A stretch of 64,000 bases of DNA from Carallia brachiata. Lineage: Eukaryota; Streptophyta; Magnoliopsida; Malpighiales; Rhizophoraceae. The notes beneath the pieces were generated by a model. The model made no database searches and was not told the origin of the DNA. It saw nothing but the letters and a program-made list of their open reading frames with translations. Location of the stretch: contig JADCRB010000035.1 in NCBI GenBank assembly GCA_021464245.1, positions 2,352,469 through 2,416,468 on the forward strand, written 5' to 3'. How positions within the stretch are numbered: the first letter of the stretch is position 1; every line of letters starts with the position of its first letter. The position numbers and the translations under genes were made by a program. Shown one piece after another: positions 1-12,698 of the stretch.

Positions 1-760
1 GAGTGTTAATGGGTTTACAATTTTCTATTCTAAATAGTTCGAAGATTTTATGAATGTAAAAATCTTGTGATAGAGTATGAAGTCTTTTGGAATGATCTCT
101 ATAGATTTTCACTCCTAACATGCAAGTTACCTCGCCCATGTCCTTCATCTCAAAACTGAAGGGCAATCATCCCTTAATACTGGTGATAAATTCCTTATCA
201 TTTCCAGCTAATAAAATATAATCTACATATAAAGATAGAATCACTAATTTATTTCTAAATTTCTTAACATACACACAATGATCCTCATTGATCATTGCGA
301 AGTTATATAAAATTATTATACGATGGAATCTCAAATGCCACTGCCTAGACGATTATTTTAGACCATAAATAAATCTCTAAAATTTATAAACTTTATTATC
401 ATGACCTTTAATAATAAAACTTATTGACTATTCTATATAGATTTGTTCGTCTAACTCTCTATTGAGAAAAGCAATTTTAACATCCATTTGATGTAATTCT
501 AAGTTTATACTTGCAACTATAGTCAAAATTAGGCAAATTGAGGTAAACTTTACAATTGGAAAGAAGGTTTCCTCATAGTGTATACCTACTTGTTGAGTAT
601 AGCCTTTTGCCACTAAATGGGCATTATAACTTTCGATGGATCTATCTGCCTTATACTTAATTTTAAGAACTCAATTATTTCCAAGTGCTTTACGTACTTG
701 AGACAAATCTATCAAATCACATACATGGTTAGATTTCATGGATTCTATCGCCTCTGTCCA
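1..760 (-). pseudogene. copia reverse transcriptase remnant
   Basis: Minus-strand reading gives the region just before the RT palm (an EQWTEAIESMKSN-like block around 720-770). It is followed by the RT start with the features [15 protein letters not shown] and [11 protein letters not shown] at 428-613, then the weaker downstream RT text to the window edge. Stops and shifts separate the pieces. The rest of pol, including RNase H, lies outside the window or is unrecognisable. Confidence 0.7.
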
Positions 761-2034
761 TTGTTCCTTAGCAGGTCATGAGAGAGCCTCAGTCATTGTC
801 CTAAGCTCTTCTTCATCATAATGAGCAATCATAAAAGCTTCCCCTTCAATCTCAAAACAACGACGTGAAATACTTATATGAGTACTCTGGCACAGTATAG
901 GATTATATAAACCTTGCACAACTTCTAGTATAATGCTTCCACTTACATTGATAGCCTGAGGCATTTGCTCATCCATCTGATTGATTTGGAGCATCATAGC
1001 CCTTCGGATCGCTCATCTCAAAAAGATAAAAATCCTTATTGATTTTACCCTTACTACAAAATTCATTCTCTAAGATTTGACATCACGTGATTTCAATTAT
1101 ATGATACTTCCATTAGCTTGTTCACCAATAAACACGTACATTTTTTAGTGTTCACAGTACCTAATAAAAATACACATTTTTTCTCTTGGACCCAATTGCT
1201 CATATTTATGAGATGGATCATAAACATAAGCCGCCGAATTCCAAGATCTCAAATTGCTCAAGTCTGGTTTTCAACCAAGTCACAATTCGTATGGTGTGAA
1301 AATAATAGATTTAGAGGGAATATAGTTAATTACATAAGTAGTTGTCATTAAAGCATCACCCTAATAATATACTAGGAGATTTGTTTTTCCCATCATGGAC
1401 CTAACCATCTCTAATAAGGTTCTGTTTCTCCTTTTTACAACACTATTTGGTTGCGAAGTACAATGAATAGTTAGTTACCTTACTATACTTTTTTCATTAC
1501 ACAATTCCTTTCTACAATATTGTTGCTCATTGATGCATTAATAGAAAAACAACTATTATAGATATTAAACACACCATAATTAATATTTAACACAAATAAA
1601 CCATTTGACAAAAGTCTACAACTAACATAATAAGTGTCATCATAAATATTTGCAATATGACATTCGAAAATAAGTTTATGGGCTAAACACAAAAGAACAG
1701 GAACAGAAACAATATTTCCAAATTTCAGGGGCATAAAGTACATCATAAAATAGTAGGGTTCAGCCATCTCGTATTTCTGATTTGCAAGTGCTAATCTTTT
1801 TGACTTCTACCCTCGTATTGTTCCAAACACACACTCATCTCGATCCAGCTCCAATTTGATAGAACTCCACATATACTTCACGATCTTTAGCTACATGATC
1901 TGTGGCCCCTGTGTCGACAATCTACAAAGAATCAGATTCAATAAGTAGTACTGAACTAGTAACATTAGCTAAACAATGAGAAGCATGTGTAAAGGATACT
2001 TTTTTCGATTCAGCTCATTCACAAGCGAAATGAC

Positions 2035-2850
2035 CTAATTTACCACAATTGTAGTATGACATTTAGTCTTATCCTTTTTCTTGTCATGATGCCTCTTGCG
2101 ATGGTCATTCTTATTCTTCTTTAGTGATTGCTCATTCCCTTTATTTTTCTTATGATGCTTATAATGCCACTTGCATTTTGAACTAGAAACAGTCTTTGAA
2201 CTAGTCTCACCTTCAACCACATTCATTTGATTAGAAGACTTAGCAGCCCTAAGGCGCTCTTCCACTAAAATCGGATAGCGTGAGACATCTTCAAAATTCT
2301 TAATAGTCTTATTATGTATCATATTGATTTTCATGTGCTCCCTATTCGAAAGAATTGAGCGAATGACAGTTTGAACTTGGTGCTCATCAGTGAGAGTATG
2401 ACCAACTGCCTTAAGTTCTTTGATCATATTAGACATCACCATCAGGTGTTGCCTCATATTATGATATGACTTCTTCATATAGACGTCAAAAATGACTGTT
2501 AGCTCTCGTAGCCTAGTGGTCAAAGCACCCCCAAACTTGTCTTTCAAAGCTAACCACATTACTTAGACAGTCTCATGTTCCTCAAACTCACAAATGAGAT
2601 CATCTTCTATATTCTTCAGTAAAGCAATACGAGCTATGGCATTTTTTCTTTTTCAAACCTTAAAGGTCTCTTGATCTCGCCTTTGCTAAGATGAAGTACC
2701 CTTCCCAGGGTCAGACGTGACATGGTTGATGGCTTCCAGTACTTCATTCTCTTCGAGGATATACTGAACCTTGCGGTATCAGATATCATAGTTCTCACCG
2801 TTCAGCTTATCCTCCTTATTGAGCTCACTTACAATGATCTTTGTTGTCAT
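2035..2850 (-). pseudogene. copia gag remnant (UBN2 domain, zinc knuckle out of frame)
   Basis: The longest open part encodes about 174 residues of retrotransposon gag (helical UBN2 type), ending in a Lys/His-rich tail before the zinc knuckle. The CX2CX4HX4C knuckle is visible only after a one-base frame change near 2050, where CGKLGHFAC can be read. Upstream, 2560-2850 holds the N-terminal part, starting MTTKIIVSEL at 2850 and containing at least two in-frame stops. No functional product is expected. Confidence 0.75.
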
Positions 2851-5800
2851 GATTAACAACAACCCTTGAGACATTTATCAATAATTAGTACTAGTACTTC
2901 AACTTTTTATTTGCACTAATATTAAAATAAATTAACAATAACCCCAAAAATTAGTTAAAGAATTGAAAGTTTACTATGTTCCCAATCATCTTCTTTTATA
3001 CTAATTTTAGATTATTTTAATTTATCTCAAAATCATGTAAAATTTAAGTTCTTAGGTGAAGATTCTCATAATCTTATCAACCTAACAACTCCCACTAGGA
3101 AAAAGACCCTTTAATTAAATTAATTATGTATATAATGTTTATGTGTTAAACATTTCAAATGAAATTAAACATATATAATAACGTTATTAACATTTATAAT
3201 AAAGTTTTACATATATAACACCAACATGGAACAATATATACAACAACATCACATATCACATACTAAGGCTTAAACAACATTGTACATATGTTGTAGAAAA
3301 GGTAACAAGTTTAAACAAGATAACTGCTAGCAAGTGAAGTCTCATCCTTCTCAACATCTCGAATCACTGTAGGCCTAGCTCTCAAAAGCCATAAACCAAT
3401 CTCCATTTTGCCAAAGCGAACACGCCTTACAACACGGAGTTTAGGACTCATAGACAACACAATAGTGCACTTTGTAGCATGCTCAATATAACACTTCCAT
3501 ACTATCTTAAAGGCATTCTTTAGATCGTCATACCACTCAATAGTGCACTTGGTGAGTTTTAACTCACGACACACCCTCCAATAGTCCATCAAGGACTTAA
3601 GGACAACATCAATCTTTACTTTTTCTTTAAGCCTCTTAGACATTGATTTTTCTACGTGATCAATCAAAAATTTTATAGGTTTGATATGTTCCATAAGCTC
3701 TCCATTATATTTCATCTTCAATTCTTTAAAAGTGTGGAAAAAATTTTGTTACGCACGTAGATCTCTAAGTTGTTTAAGGAGTTGAAAATTCAATATTCTA
3801 TTGCGCTCACTGATGACCCCCTTAGTTAGAGTTTGGATCGTGCGAATTGTGTTTAACCCCTAAAAGAACACCTTTAAAGAAAATTTTTTTTATAATCTAC
3901 CAATTATGAAAAATAATGTCGGAATCTTGTAGAGCATAAAATTAGAAACATTTTGATATAAATTTCATATTTTTCTGACATTCTTACGAATTAATATGAA
4001 TTTTTAGAAAAACAATTCATTTTCAAAATAATCAAAAAATAGCATATTATGTGTGACATGCGGCATTTTCTAATTGGTTCATCAAAAAAAAAAGTCAAAA
4101 CAACTTCATTGGCTTTTCACTTGACAGCGTCTCATTGGTTAAAAAAAAAAAGTGTATGTGTGTTTTATCACACCAAATTATATTCTAAAACTTTCAACTC
4201 TCACTCTCCCTACCGGAAAGTGCAGTTCACCTACTGCCGATATGATCTTTGATTGTCTTCAAACTTTGCACATACCCATTTTTTAGCATTGTACATCTAT
4301 CTTCTTAAATTTGACTGAATATGTTGAGGATTATAGGCTTTATTACCAATAATCAAGTATAAGAGTGGGACAAAAAGCATTTACAAGTTTTTTCAAAATT
4401 GTATTAAGTTTTTCAAATTAAACCAAAACAAGTGTTCAATTTAGTCTGAAAAGTTTCTAAATTTATTTACTCTCAAACTGTTCATCCAAAAATTATGAAT
4501 TATGATGCGTTTGAAAGCTTATTGAAAATACTTTCCATCCATATTAATTTTGTGCCATAAATATGTTGTTTTCGTGACCAAAAAAATGGATATTCTGTAC
4601 GGACCAAAAAATGTTATGCAAAAAATCATCAACAGATAATGACGTATGTGAGAAAAACAAATTTTCGAATAAAAATCTTCGAAAATAACACGAAAATTCA
4701 TAATCAAACAACACAGAGAAGAGGGACAGTAATTTATCAAAGCCAAAATCAACCTTTAAAGGCTTTAATACCAATGAAGGAAAAGAAGGGAAGAGTATAC
4801 TTAATTGAAAGGATTCTGGATTGAAAACGAGAAGACTGATAATCGACTTCTCCTAATCTAGGTAATATCGCAAAGTGGGTAGTACCCTTTTTCATGGCAC
4901 AAGAAGATTGATGGAGAATTGAGAGGATTTTAATTTATATATTTTTCTCTCCTAGATAAATTTTTCAAAAATGATTGATTATTTAACAAAAGTGATTTCT
5001 TTACACCTTTTATAAGTCGTCTTTTAAGAACAATTTCTTAACGTTTTACAAACGATTGTGAGATCGTAGGGAAGGAGTTGTAACTCTTCAATTAGGTGAA
5101 TCAACTCATAATGGGCAGATCAACCCATCCAAATAAATCTAATATAAGTTTTATTTTTTCTTTCTAAAAAAATAAAATATATATTAAGCTAATAGAAGGC
5201 AAACATACGAAAATGAGAAGTTAATTAAATTGTTGCATTGTATTTAGAATTGAAAAATATATTAGGCTAATTAGTATCTCATAGAATAGGCAAGACAACG
5301 TCAGCCTTGGTTACAGAGAAAAAATGGGGAAGCGTGATCAATCGACTTGATCCTCATTAGTAAACAAATGATTTCTTAAGTATGGATATGAAAGGATGGT
5401 CTGATTGTCAAAATATGAAATGTTAACATATTTAGTTTTTAAAATTATTTAATAATTTATATCACTTTAATCTATGAATTTTCTTAAGTAATTTCTTTTT
5501 ACACTTATTGTTTTTCCAAATTAAATAACAAATTGGAGGGCATATAGAATAGAATAAAAAAAAAAAAAAAAAAAAAAAAGAAAAATCCAATTATCAATAT
5601 CAAATCGATTAACACAGAAAAGGGGGGCGGGGAGAATAGGAACCTTCATCGAAGCTCAACACCGGACAATTTAAGCTAGTTCTTCAAAGCTATCCAGAAT
5701 CCAGATTATTACGTCCAGTTTGTCCCCATATGCACCTTCCCAGAAACCGTCCTATGTGCAATGAAATATGGAATCCCATCCACATATATACGATTCAAAA

Positions 5801-6095
5801 TCAAAATTCCCAAACCCACCATAGATTTCGCTAGTAAAGCCGAATACGGTACTTGTACACGTATCTTGTCCCATGGTCAGACCGTTTATTTATATATATA
5901 GACGTCGTGACAAAGGGGACTGTCAAAATTTTATGGAACCATATAGTAGTGCTTAAAAAGAAGCAGAGTCCCTTTTATACCTTCAAAAATCTGGTCAACT
6001 CCTGTATACAAGCTCCGAACCATAGTGTTATGTTGACAACAACAAATCATATCCATGACCCCTTAACTTGATAGCTCCTTCCAACATCGAAAGCA
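2851..6095. other. Intergenic, AT-rich, no supported gene
   Basis: This stretch holds scattered short open frames. The longest, 3311-3721 minus (136 codons), has a vaguely gag-like helical composition but no motif I can defend. There is an A run of about 24 bases near 5555-5579. The last 250 bases form the promoter and 5' leader of the EF-hand gene that follows. I see no LTR that would pair with the copia remnant to the left. Confidence 0.6.
5886..5900 (+). promoter_or_regulatory. TATA-like element of the EF-hand gene
   Basis: A TATATATA-type tract sits about 200 bases before the ATG at 6096 and is directly followed by a GACGTC core, a bZIP-type site. Spacing fits a leader of about 170 bases. 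Assigned by position only; in such AT-rich DNA the motif alone is weak evidence. Confidence 0.35.
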
Positions 6096-6455
6096 ATGGA
6101 AGAGGATCGAATTGGCAAAAACACAGCAACCAGCAGCGAATATGAAGAGCTGTTACCTGTTATGGCAGAGAAACTCGATGTGGAGTCTTTTGTCTCTGAA
6201 TTGTGCGGCGGGTTTCAGCTTCTGGCAGATCCTGTGAAGGGTTTGATCACATCGGAGAGTCTGAGAAGGAATTCAGCACTTCTAGGAATGGAAGGGATGA
6301 GCCAAGAGGATGCCGAGGCCATGGTGAGAGAAGGAGATCTTGACAGAGATGGGGCACTTAATGAAACAGAATTTTGCGTCCTGATGGTCAGACTTAGCCC
6401 CCAGATGATGCAGGATGCCAAGGCATGGCTAGAGAAAACACTTGATCAAGACTAA
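6096..6455 (+). CDS. KIC: Single-EF-hand calcium-binding protein, KIC/PBP1 type
   Basis: Intronless gene for a 119-residue acidic protein. One canonical EF-hand loop is seen at residues 81-92 (DLDRDGALNETE), with the Asp/Asp/Asp/Gly/Leu/Glu ligand pattern of an active site. The first half keeps helices but no second complete loop. This layout, the size and the downstream LSPQMM text match the plant KIC and PINOID-binding protein 1 group. In Arabidopsis, KIC binds the kinesin-like calmodulin-binding protein KCBP in a calcium-dependent way and affects trichome shape, while PBP1 binds the kinase PINOID. The next gene is an RS31-type splicing factor, as beside Arabidopsis KIC, which favours KIC over PBP1. 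The start is the first ATG of the frame. The subfamily is inferred; calcium binding by the family is well supported. Confidence 0.85.
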   Translation: MEEDRIGKNTATSSEYEELLPVMAEKLDVESFVSELCGGFQLLADPVKGLITSESLRRNSALLGMEGMSQEDAEAMVREGDLDRDGALNETEFCVLMVRLSPQMMQDAKAWLEKTLDQD

Positions 6456-7223
6456 GCGAATTCTCTTCTAAATTTTTCTTGTCCATGTTGATTTACTGAA
6501 ACATTGTCCCTTTACAGTGTTTAACAATAGTTGACGGTATGCTCGAAGTGACTGTCAGCATGCGCACTGAAATATAAATTGACGGGCAATGATTTGTACT
6601 TGCACTTTGATGCCACCTGACAAATTTAAAAGACATCAGGTTCGCCGTGATTTTCTTACGCCAAGTAGATGAATATCCCATTTAAATAGAAGATGACAAC
6701 ACGGTGCGAAAATTTGTACCCAGACCAATAATGGTGGAATCTAAAATCTGAATAAATCAGTTGGCACAGCTATAATTGACGTTGCATAACCGATTAAAAT
6801 CCATCTCCACGGATTTAAACACACAAATGTTAACGTAGGATGGAGAGACTCACAACGCACGCAACAGCAAACGGGCAAGACAACAATAGGCATGCTTTGT
6901 ATGGGTATAGTTGGTGACTGAACAAACTATGCCTTCTACCATTTGAACTCTCAGGAGACCAAATACTGAATGCAAGTCTACAACAAGGCCAAAATAACCG
7001 CATTGGGAATTGCAGGAAGTCATATTCCATTTATCCGTAAAAACCACTGCTCACAAGAAATCACAAAATTGACAACTAACACTGACTAAACTACATAAAC
7101 ACGACCAAAAGTTCTTTTCCCATGCATAGACGGAGAGCCAGTGCAAGTGCACCAGAATTGCATATGAAAAGAGCAGATTTCTTCTTTCCCAGACTCCTAA
7201 GAGATATCTTCCCTGTCGACTCC
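6456..7223. other. Intergenic region between convergent 3' ends
   Basis: This 770-base gap separates the stop of the plus-strand EF-hand gene from the stop of the minus-strand SR gene, so it should hold both 3' UTRs and their poly(A) signals. The short open frames here have no recognisable content. No RNA gene or repeat was seen. Confidence 0.6.
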
Positions 7224-10002
7224 TCATGTTCTTGATCTTCGCAGGGGCGATCGACTGTTTGCAGAGGCACAACAAATGCTAGGAGATGAGAATGAAAATA
7301 ATCTCAAAGAATTTTCAGTAATAAAATGATTGCCCATGACCAGAAATTCAAACCAAAAAAAAAAAAGAAGAGGATGATATACTTTGCCTATTAGGTTGAC
7401 ATAGCTACCTGCGATATCTGCCATACTCAGGACTTCTGTTCCTACTGTAATCAGGACTCCTGCGACTTTCATATGCTGGACCATCATACCTGTCATGCAT
7501 GGGGCTACGAGCTCGACCATAATCAGGACTTGGTCGCTTGCGATAAACAGAACTTGGTGACCTCCCATAATGGCCTCTTTTGGGGCTATCATACCTGTCT
7601 CCCCTCTCATCATCATCCCTTAGAGCATACTCAACAGATACCACTCTGTCCAATAACTTACTGCAGATACATCATACACAGTTAGTTTGTTGTCACATTT
7701 GTCATAATCATGCAACCCACAAGCAGCAAATAAGCATGTTCACTAACCTCATATGTGTACACTCAAGGGCTTTGGTTGCATCCTCTTGTGTCCTGAACTG
7801 CACAAATGCAAAGTTCCGCCGAATTCTTACATTAAGGACATCCCCATAACGCTCAAAGTGCCTAGTTATGTCTTCAACCCTTGTGCGGATTGGATCAAAA
7901 TTGATCACAAATAGGGTCTTAGTGGGTCTCTGATTGGATATTGATTTGGAGCCATCACGACGTCTACCACGTTCACCCTAGAGCAGCAGCAGTCGCATTA
8001 CTAATGTATGAATTAATTCTTCGCATAGATCAAACCACATAACACAATAAATTCAGAACATGTGAGAATAAGAAAATAAGGAAAATTGAGTCAGAATAGC
8101 TAACAACAAAGAACAACATACCCTGGCCCACTCCACCGACAGCCTACGCCTGTCATAACCAAATGGTGTGTTGTCAAGGCCACGTATGGCGTCTGCAGCA
8201 TCACGATCATCCTCAAAATATACAAAAGCAAACCCTGCAGTACATAACTAAGTTAAAGACAGATCGTAATGCATGACCTGGGACCCATATTACGGATGAG
8301 AGCACATCAGCCAAATCAGGAGTTCTTTTCCACATAAGAACTTAAAATATACAACACCTGCACATATGTGATGGGCTGATGTACAAAAGGATGTAGAAGC
8401 GTGGCATGATGAAGTAAATCAAGATGTTGGCATTTAACAGTTTTAAATCCAAAAATTCAGGTCTGAGATGTCATTGATAAGCTTGCTTCGCCATTCAGAC
8501 AGCACAAGTTCAGAAATGGAAGGCAGGACAAGTAGATTTCATTGATCCTCTATTATCAGAAGTGGTAGGCATGCATAATAAATTGATCGACCCCGCCATG
8601 ACCATTCTTGTGAAATGGCTACTTTGGGCGGTGGATGGGTAAGTGGCAGATGATGGAGTGAAGAAAATGCAGGATAATTCCATCTGTGGGTGCAAGAAGA
8701 GCAGGCTGGCAAGAAAGTTTCCAAGCCCAATCACAAATTTTGCAGAGAAGTTGGCGAGCCCAGATAGAAGCTCAATTTTCCTTACAAGTTCCTGCGTCAA
8801 AACAAACACTTCATATGGAGGAGTTCTCCGGAAAAACTGTAAAATTCTGTTTTCCAGTTAACTTTTGCCTGGACATTGAAATTGGATGCGACTGCTACAT
8901 AAGTAGCACTTTCCATACAAAACAAAGTGATTTTAGCATAAGATTCTCATTAACTAAGCTCCAACTGATATGTGACTCAAAGTCGTTGCACTTGCCACTA
9001 GAAACAAAAACTCGCGATTCAGCGACAAAAGATAAATCAAAATGTTGCTAAATGCCACAAAGAAAAAGCCTTCACATGATCTTTCCACAAACTTGCGGAA
9101 AGTGAACCCAAACGGGGAAACACACGTCCCAACGCAAATAATTAACTTATTTTCAGGAGGAAATATCATAAGGAGCTTCAAATAACCAGAAGCAAAGAAA
9201 CAACAATAAAAATAAATATACAGGGTGTAAAAACAGTTTGTGGTGCTTCAAGTTAGATTACGTGGGAGGCACCCCAGGGACATTCTCAAGTAATGAAGCC
9301 CCAAACGGCACTTTTTCTACTTTATACAGACCACATGGGGACATTCATCAATCAAATTTTTGTTGCTATAAGGGCACAATAGGCCAGAACCAGTAAAGCA
9401 TAGACAAATGCCTAACAGTATCAGCCAAGGGACACGTGACTCAGACACAATCAAATCACAGATCGTTCATGCCACAATACATCATCAGGCAAAAGCACAT
9501 TCTATGCATTTAAATAAAGCGAAAGCAGCCGAAGTATTTGAACACCTTCTCCCAAATGAAAGCAATGAAGTAAAATATAACAGTAATCAAATAGCCACCC
9601 AACTGTGTGGGAAAACAAAGTAATTGACTGCATTGGAAGCAACACTCAACGCAAACCTTACAAACGCCGTCCTCGTTATAATCGTGTTATGAGATCGCAA
9701 AAAGTGCATCATCAAACCCATTTCAGCCATACATGCATTCCCCCCAAGAAAAAACAAGGGAAAAAACCAACGAAAATCAAAATCAAGCACAGAACTTCCA
9801 TTGATTTCGTGCTTATTGAAACAGTAGCGTATATTTTTATGCACCAAAAAGCCAAAAAAAAAAAAAAGGTAAAAAATAATGACAAAAATTCACCAGATTT
9901 CATGTCGACCCGCTCCACCCTTCCGTACTTGCCGAACAGGCGTTCCAACTCAGACTGGCGAGTCTCGTACTCGAAGTTTCCCACGAAAACCGGCCGCGAC
10001 AT
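7224..10002 (-). CDS. RS31A: SR splicing factor of the RS subfamily (RS31/RS31a)
   Basis: Five coding exons on the minus strand: 9894-10002, 8122-8234, 7748-7977, 7409-7660 and 7224-7254. All introns have GT/AG borders and phases agree, giving 244 residues. RRM1 has RNP2 VFVGNF (5-10) and RNP1 GFAFVYFE (37-44). RRM2 has RNP2 LFVINF (96-101) and RNP1 RNFAFVQF (128-135). From about residue 166 the tail is rich in Arg/Ser with repeated SPDYGR/SPEYGR-like units, ending RSPLRRSRT. This is the plant-specific RS group of SR proteins, which choose splice sites in nuclear pre-mRNA. The first coding intron is long (1659 bases) and sits inside RRM1, where the family has conserved alternative splicing. 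Reading through exon 1 meets a stop after 95 codons. A CAG acceptor just before the ATG (10009-10011) suggests a further intron in the 5' UTR. RS31 versus RS31a is decided only by gene neighbourhood. Confidence 0.93.
8235..9893 (-). other. Long first coding intron of the RS31-type gene
   Basis: The 1659-base intron splits RRM1 between residues MKS and GFAF. The donor is G|GTGAAT and the acceptor CTGCAG|GG. Intron retention would add a Phe-rich tail and terminate at 9712-9714. The other introns of the gene are about 90-155 bases, so this one stands out in length. No separate gene was recognised inside it. In RS-type SR genes of other plants the equivalent long intron hosts alternative exons that carry premature stops. 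Confidence 0.7.
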
Positions 10003-10272
10003 CGCTCCTGCAAAAAGCAGATTTGCCTTTGCCTCCTCAACAAAAATCGAACCTATAAACAAATCGAAAAAGGACAAAACACACGCAATTCAACATCCTC
10101 AATTAATACAAAAGCACATCTCCGTAACCGAACGTAAATGCTAAGCCCAGATGCATGCAACATACCCGAAAAGCTTGTATTTGCCACCAAACAAAAATAA
10201 TAATAATAAAAATAAAAAATTTTAAAAAAAAAAAAAACCCTAGACAGAGAGCGAGACCAAGGGAGAAGTCAG

Positions 10273-10280
10273 TATTTATA
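10273..10280 (-). promoter_or_regulatory. TATA box of the RS31-type gene
   Basis: A perfect TATAAATA on the minus strand lies about 270 bases upstream of the start codon. It predicts transcription starting near 10245, upstream of the inferred 5' UTR intron whose acceptor is at 10009. Confidence 0.55.
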
Positions 10281-12698
10281 TGCAGAGCCGAACGGGGCCC
10301 TGAATTTGACGCCATCACGTTCTCTCTGACCGTCCGATCTTCGTAGTCTGGACATTTTTTTACTCCTGCGTGGCGAGATCTGGACCGTTGGACTAAGTGA
10401 AGGGCATTCTCGGGAAACAAAAATATTTCCGTTAAATTCCCACTCTGTTCTTTTTTAATCAAATAATTCACTCTTTGTAATCAAGGACATTAATTAATTT
10501 TTTATCAAACATTAATTAATTAATTAATGTAAGTGACTTGTGAATAGATGGACCGTGAATTTTTAATTTAAACGATATTAATAACATATCAATAAATATG
10601 AAGTCAAAAATTCAAACCCTCTATTTCCTCAATTATTTTTTTTTCTCTAAACAAGTTAGTCTAGATTTAAGAAAAAAAAAAATTGTGAATAGATGGGTCC
10701 GAGAGGAGTCTTCTGTTAGACAAAGCCCTATAATTGATGGGGCCATTGTCGAACTCGGCCCATTTGGATTGATTGATCGCGGCAGGAGTCTCACTTTTGC
10801 TCGGATTCTAGAAGCCCTACGGCTAAAATGGGAGGAGATGACCAACTTCTTATTGCCTGGATGGCATTGCCTTCAGCTTGCTCAAGGTCAAGAGTTCGAG
10901 GGTTGGTAATACCAACAGCAACAGTAAAATGGGAGTAGAAGAGAGCGGCGGTCTCCTGCCTGGGGGAGCGGGCGGTGGTTGTAAGTAATCACCTTCTCTC
11001 AAGCAAATTAAGAGTCCCACTAACATCACACAAATAAGAAATAGTCCTACTAAGTTAAGAGTTCCACTAATATAACATAAATAATAACAAATTTATTTTT
11101 AAAATTATATCTTAAACATACTTAATGTTACTTTAAATTTATTTATTATTACCCTAAACTTTGATTTAAATTTTTTTAAAAAAAATCATTTTTAAAAAAA
11201 AAGTTTTCTACTGCCAATGACTAACTTATGATTATTTTTTATATACTCCTAGTTTTTTTCCTTAAATTAAATATTAATATTCATTGAAAAAAAGGAGATA
11301 GAAGGCTACGCTCTATTTGCCAAAAGGATAATGGATATCATATGTTATAACTTGTTAGTTTTATTAAGCGAATCATTTCTCAGGGAAATTTATAATTAAT
11401 GTACTCTATTTTTTTTGTTTTGATAACAATTTGTATCATATATTTTAAAATGTAACAAAAAAAATATATTATGACTAACATCGGTTAGTCAATGTAATGA
11501 AAAAAGTGAAAATAGATATTTACATTTTTATTTTAATTAAAATTTATAATGTTCTATAATATATGACTCCAACAATTAACAAATTGGGAAAAAAAAAAAC
11601 ATTAAAGACATTTGCTGGCCAGAACTTCTAGCATCAATATTATCATTGAAATAATCATCGCAAGACCCAATTATATTCTAAAATTTAGTCCCAAAATGTT
11701 TTTTTTTAATGTTAATAAGTTAAGGATAATTTAATCTTTTTGAGGTATTTATAATGATATTATTGTAATTATTTTGAAATTTTATTAATAGTTTATAAGG
11801 AGGAGGCCAATTGTCACAGAATTCAAATGTTAGCACACACACACACACACACACACAGATATATATATATATATATATAACTTTTCCCTTTTTTTTTCCA
11901 TGGACAATGCTTCTGCTTGTGGTCACTCTCCGTTATAAACCTTATGCTTACTTGTAACTTGTAAGGGTAACCTTGGCAGCAACTTCCATCATACAAGTAG
12001 AGAGTAATCATGGATTTAGATTGCTCTATAAATTGAAAAGGACACTTAATGGTTAAGAGATTCAACATTCATTTTGGAAATCTCATACTTGAATCTTTGC
12101 AAAGATGTGGAAATTGTAGGAAAGAGATCCCTAGGGAAATTGGATTATTAATACATTGACAGTGCTGCAATTTGCTCCACTTTTTTGGTTGTACGCGAAG
12201 GAATGACAGAAAGCTACATCACCATTACTAGCAAAGAATTCAACTGTTACAAAAATAATCTGAGTGTGAATAACTAGTGTGATGAAGGGTGACTGGCGGT
12301 GACTTTGTGTCTTGCTTCTTTCTTTGGAAGCTAACAAAATAAATGGGCGTCAACTATACAGACAGAATAAATGCTGTGGCATATTAATGTGTGCCACACC
12401 CTAAATCCCAAATCTCTCAAAGCAGTCTTACAAAAGGTTCAAAGCTCCAGCAATGTGATGATATGGGCTTTTCCTCAAGAAGTGATGTCATACTGCTGCT
12501 GCACCCATGCTCCATTAGGGTCTCAGGTCTGGTCACACAGAGTCATGTTTGGCCTGCTGGACCACTATTTTGCAGCCAACATGAGATACTTTCCGACGAA
12601 CCAAAAAGAAGAACGAACGTGGGATTCATTCCTAGCTATAAACTAATAAGCAGAGGAGGAAATCCATATAATCAAATGCATCAAAGCCGTTACGTTCT
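10281..12698. other. Intergenic, with repeat-like AT-rich part and a CA/TA microsatellite
   Basis: After the SR promoter there is an AT-rich stretch, then a patch of higher GC at about 10690-10990. That patch holds a 36-codon plus-strand frame (10828-10938) of unknown meaning. Next comes a near-tandem repeat of the phrase 'taagagt(c/t)ccactaa' (about 11005-11090) and a dispersed repeat at 11095-11165 that recurs near 60515-60590. The right part (about 12130-12698) is probably the 3' UTR of the U-box gene. Confidence 0.5.
11832..11879. repeat. Compound microsatellite (CA)n(TA)n
   Basis: About twelve CA units pass into about ten TA units without a real interruption. It is a simple repeat, likely variable in length. 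Confidence 0.95.

Larger units (their letters stand above)
1..2850 (-). mobile_element. Degraded Ty1/copia retrotransposon, truncated by the window edge
   Basis: On the minus strand a copia order of domains can be read. A gag start lies at 2848-2850, followed by the UBN2-type gag body (2035-2559), a zinc-knuckle region near 2035-2060, a protease-like stretch with the DTGA active-site motif near 1905-1920, and reverse-transcriptase text at 428-613 (a conserved [14 protein letters not shown] block) continuing to position 1. Many stops and frameshifts break it: an early gag tryptophan codon is TGA, and the zinc knuckle falls out of frame from the gag body. I could not find either LTR or a primer-binding site; one end lies outside the window. 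It is a dead copy. It is clearly different from the second copia element at 44-49 kb. Confidence 0.85.

Noticed and set aside
3311..3721. 136-codon minus-strand frame as a real gene
   Set aside because: Helical and basic with a faint gag-like pattern, but no domain, no promoter evidence and proximity to a dead copia element; too weak to annotate as coding.
8510..9181. Several open frames on both strands inside the RS31 intron
   Set aside because: They lie within an intron with clear borders, overlap each other on opposite strands and show no domain.
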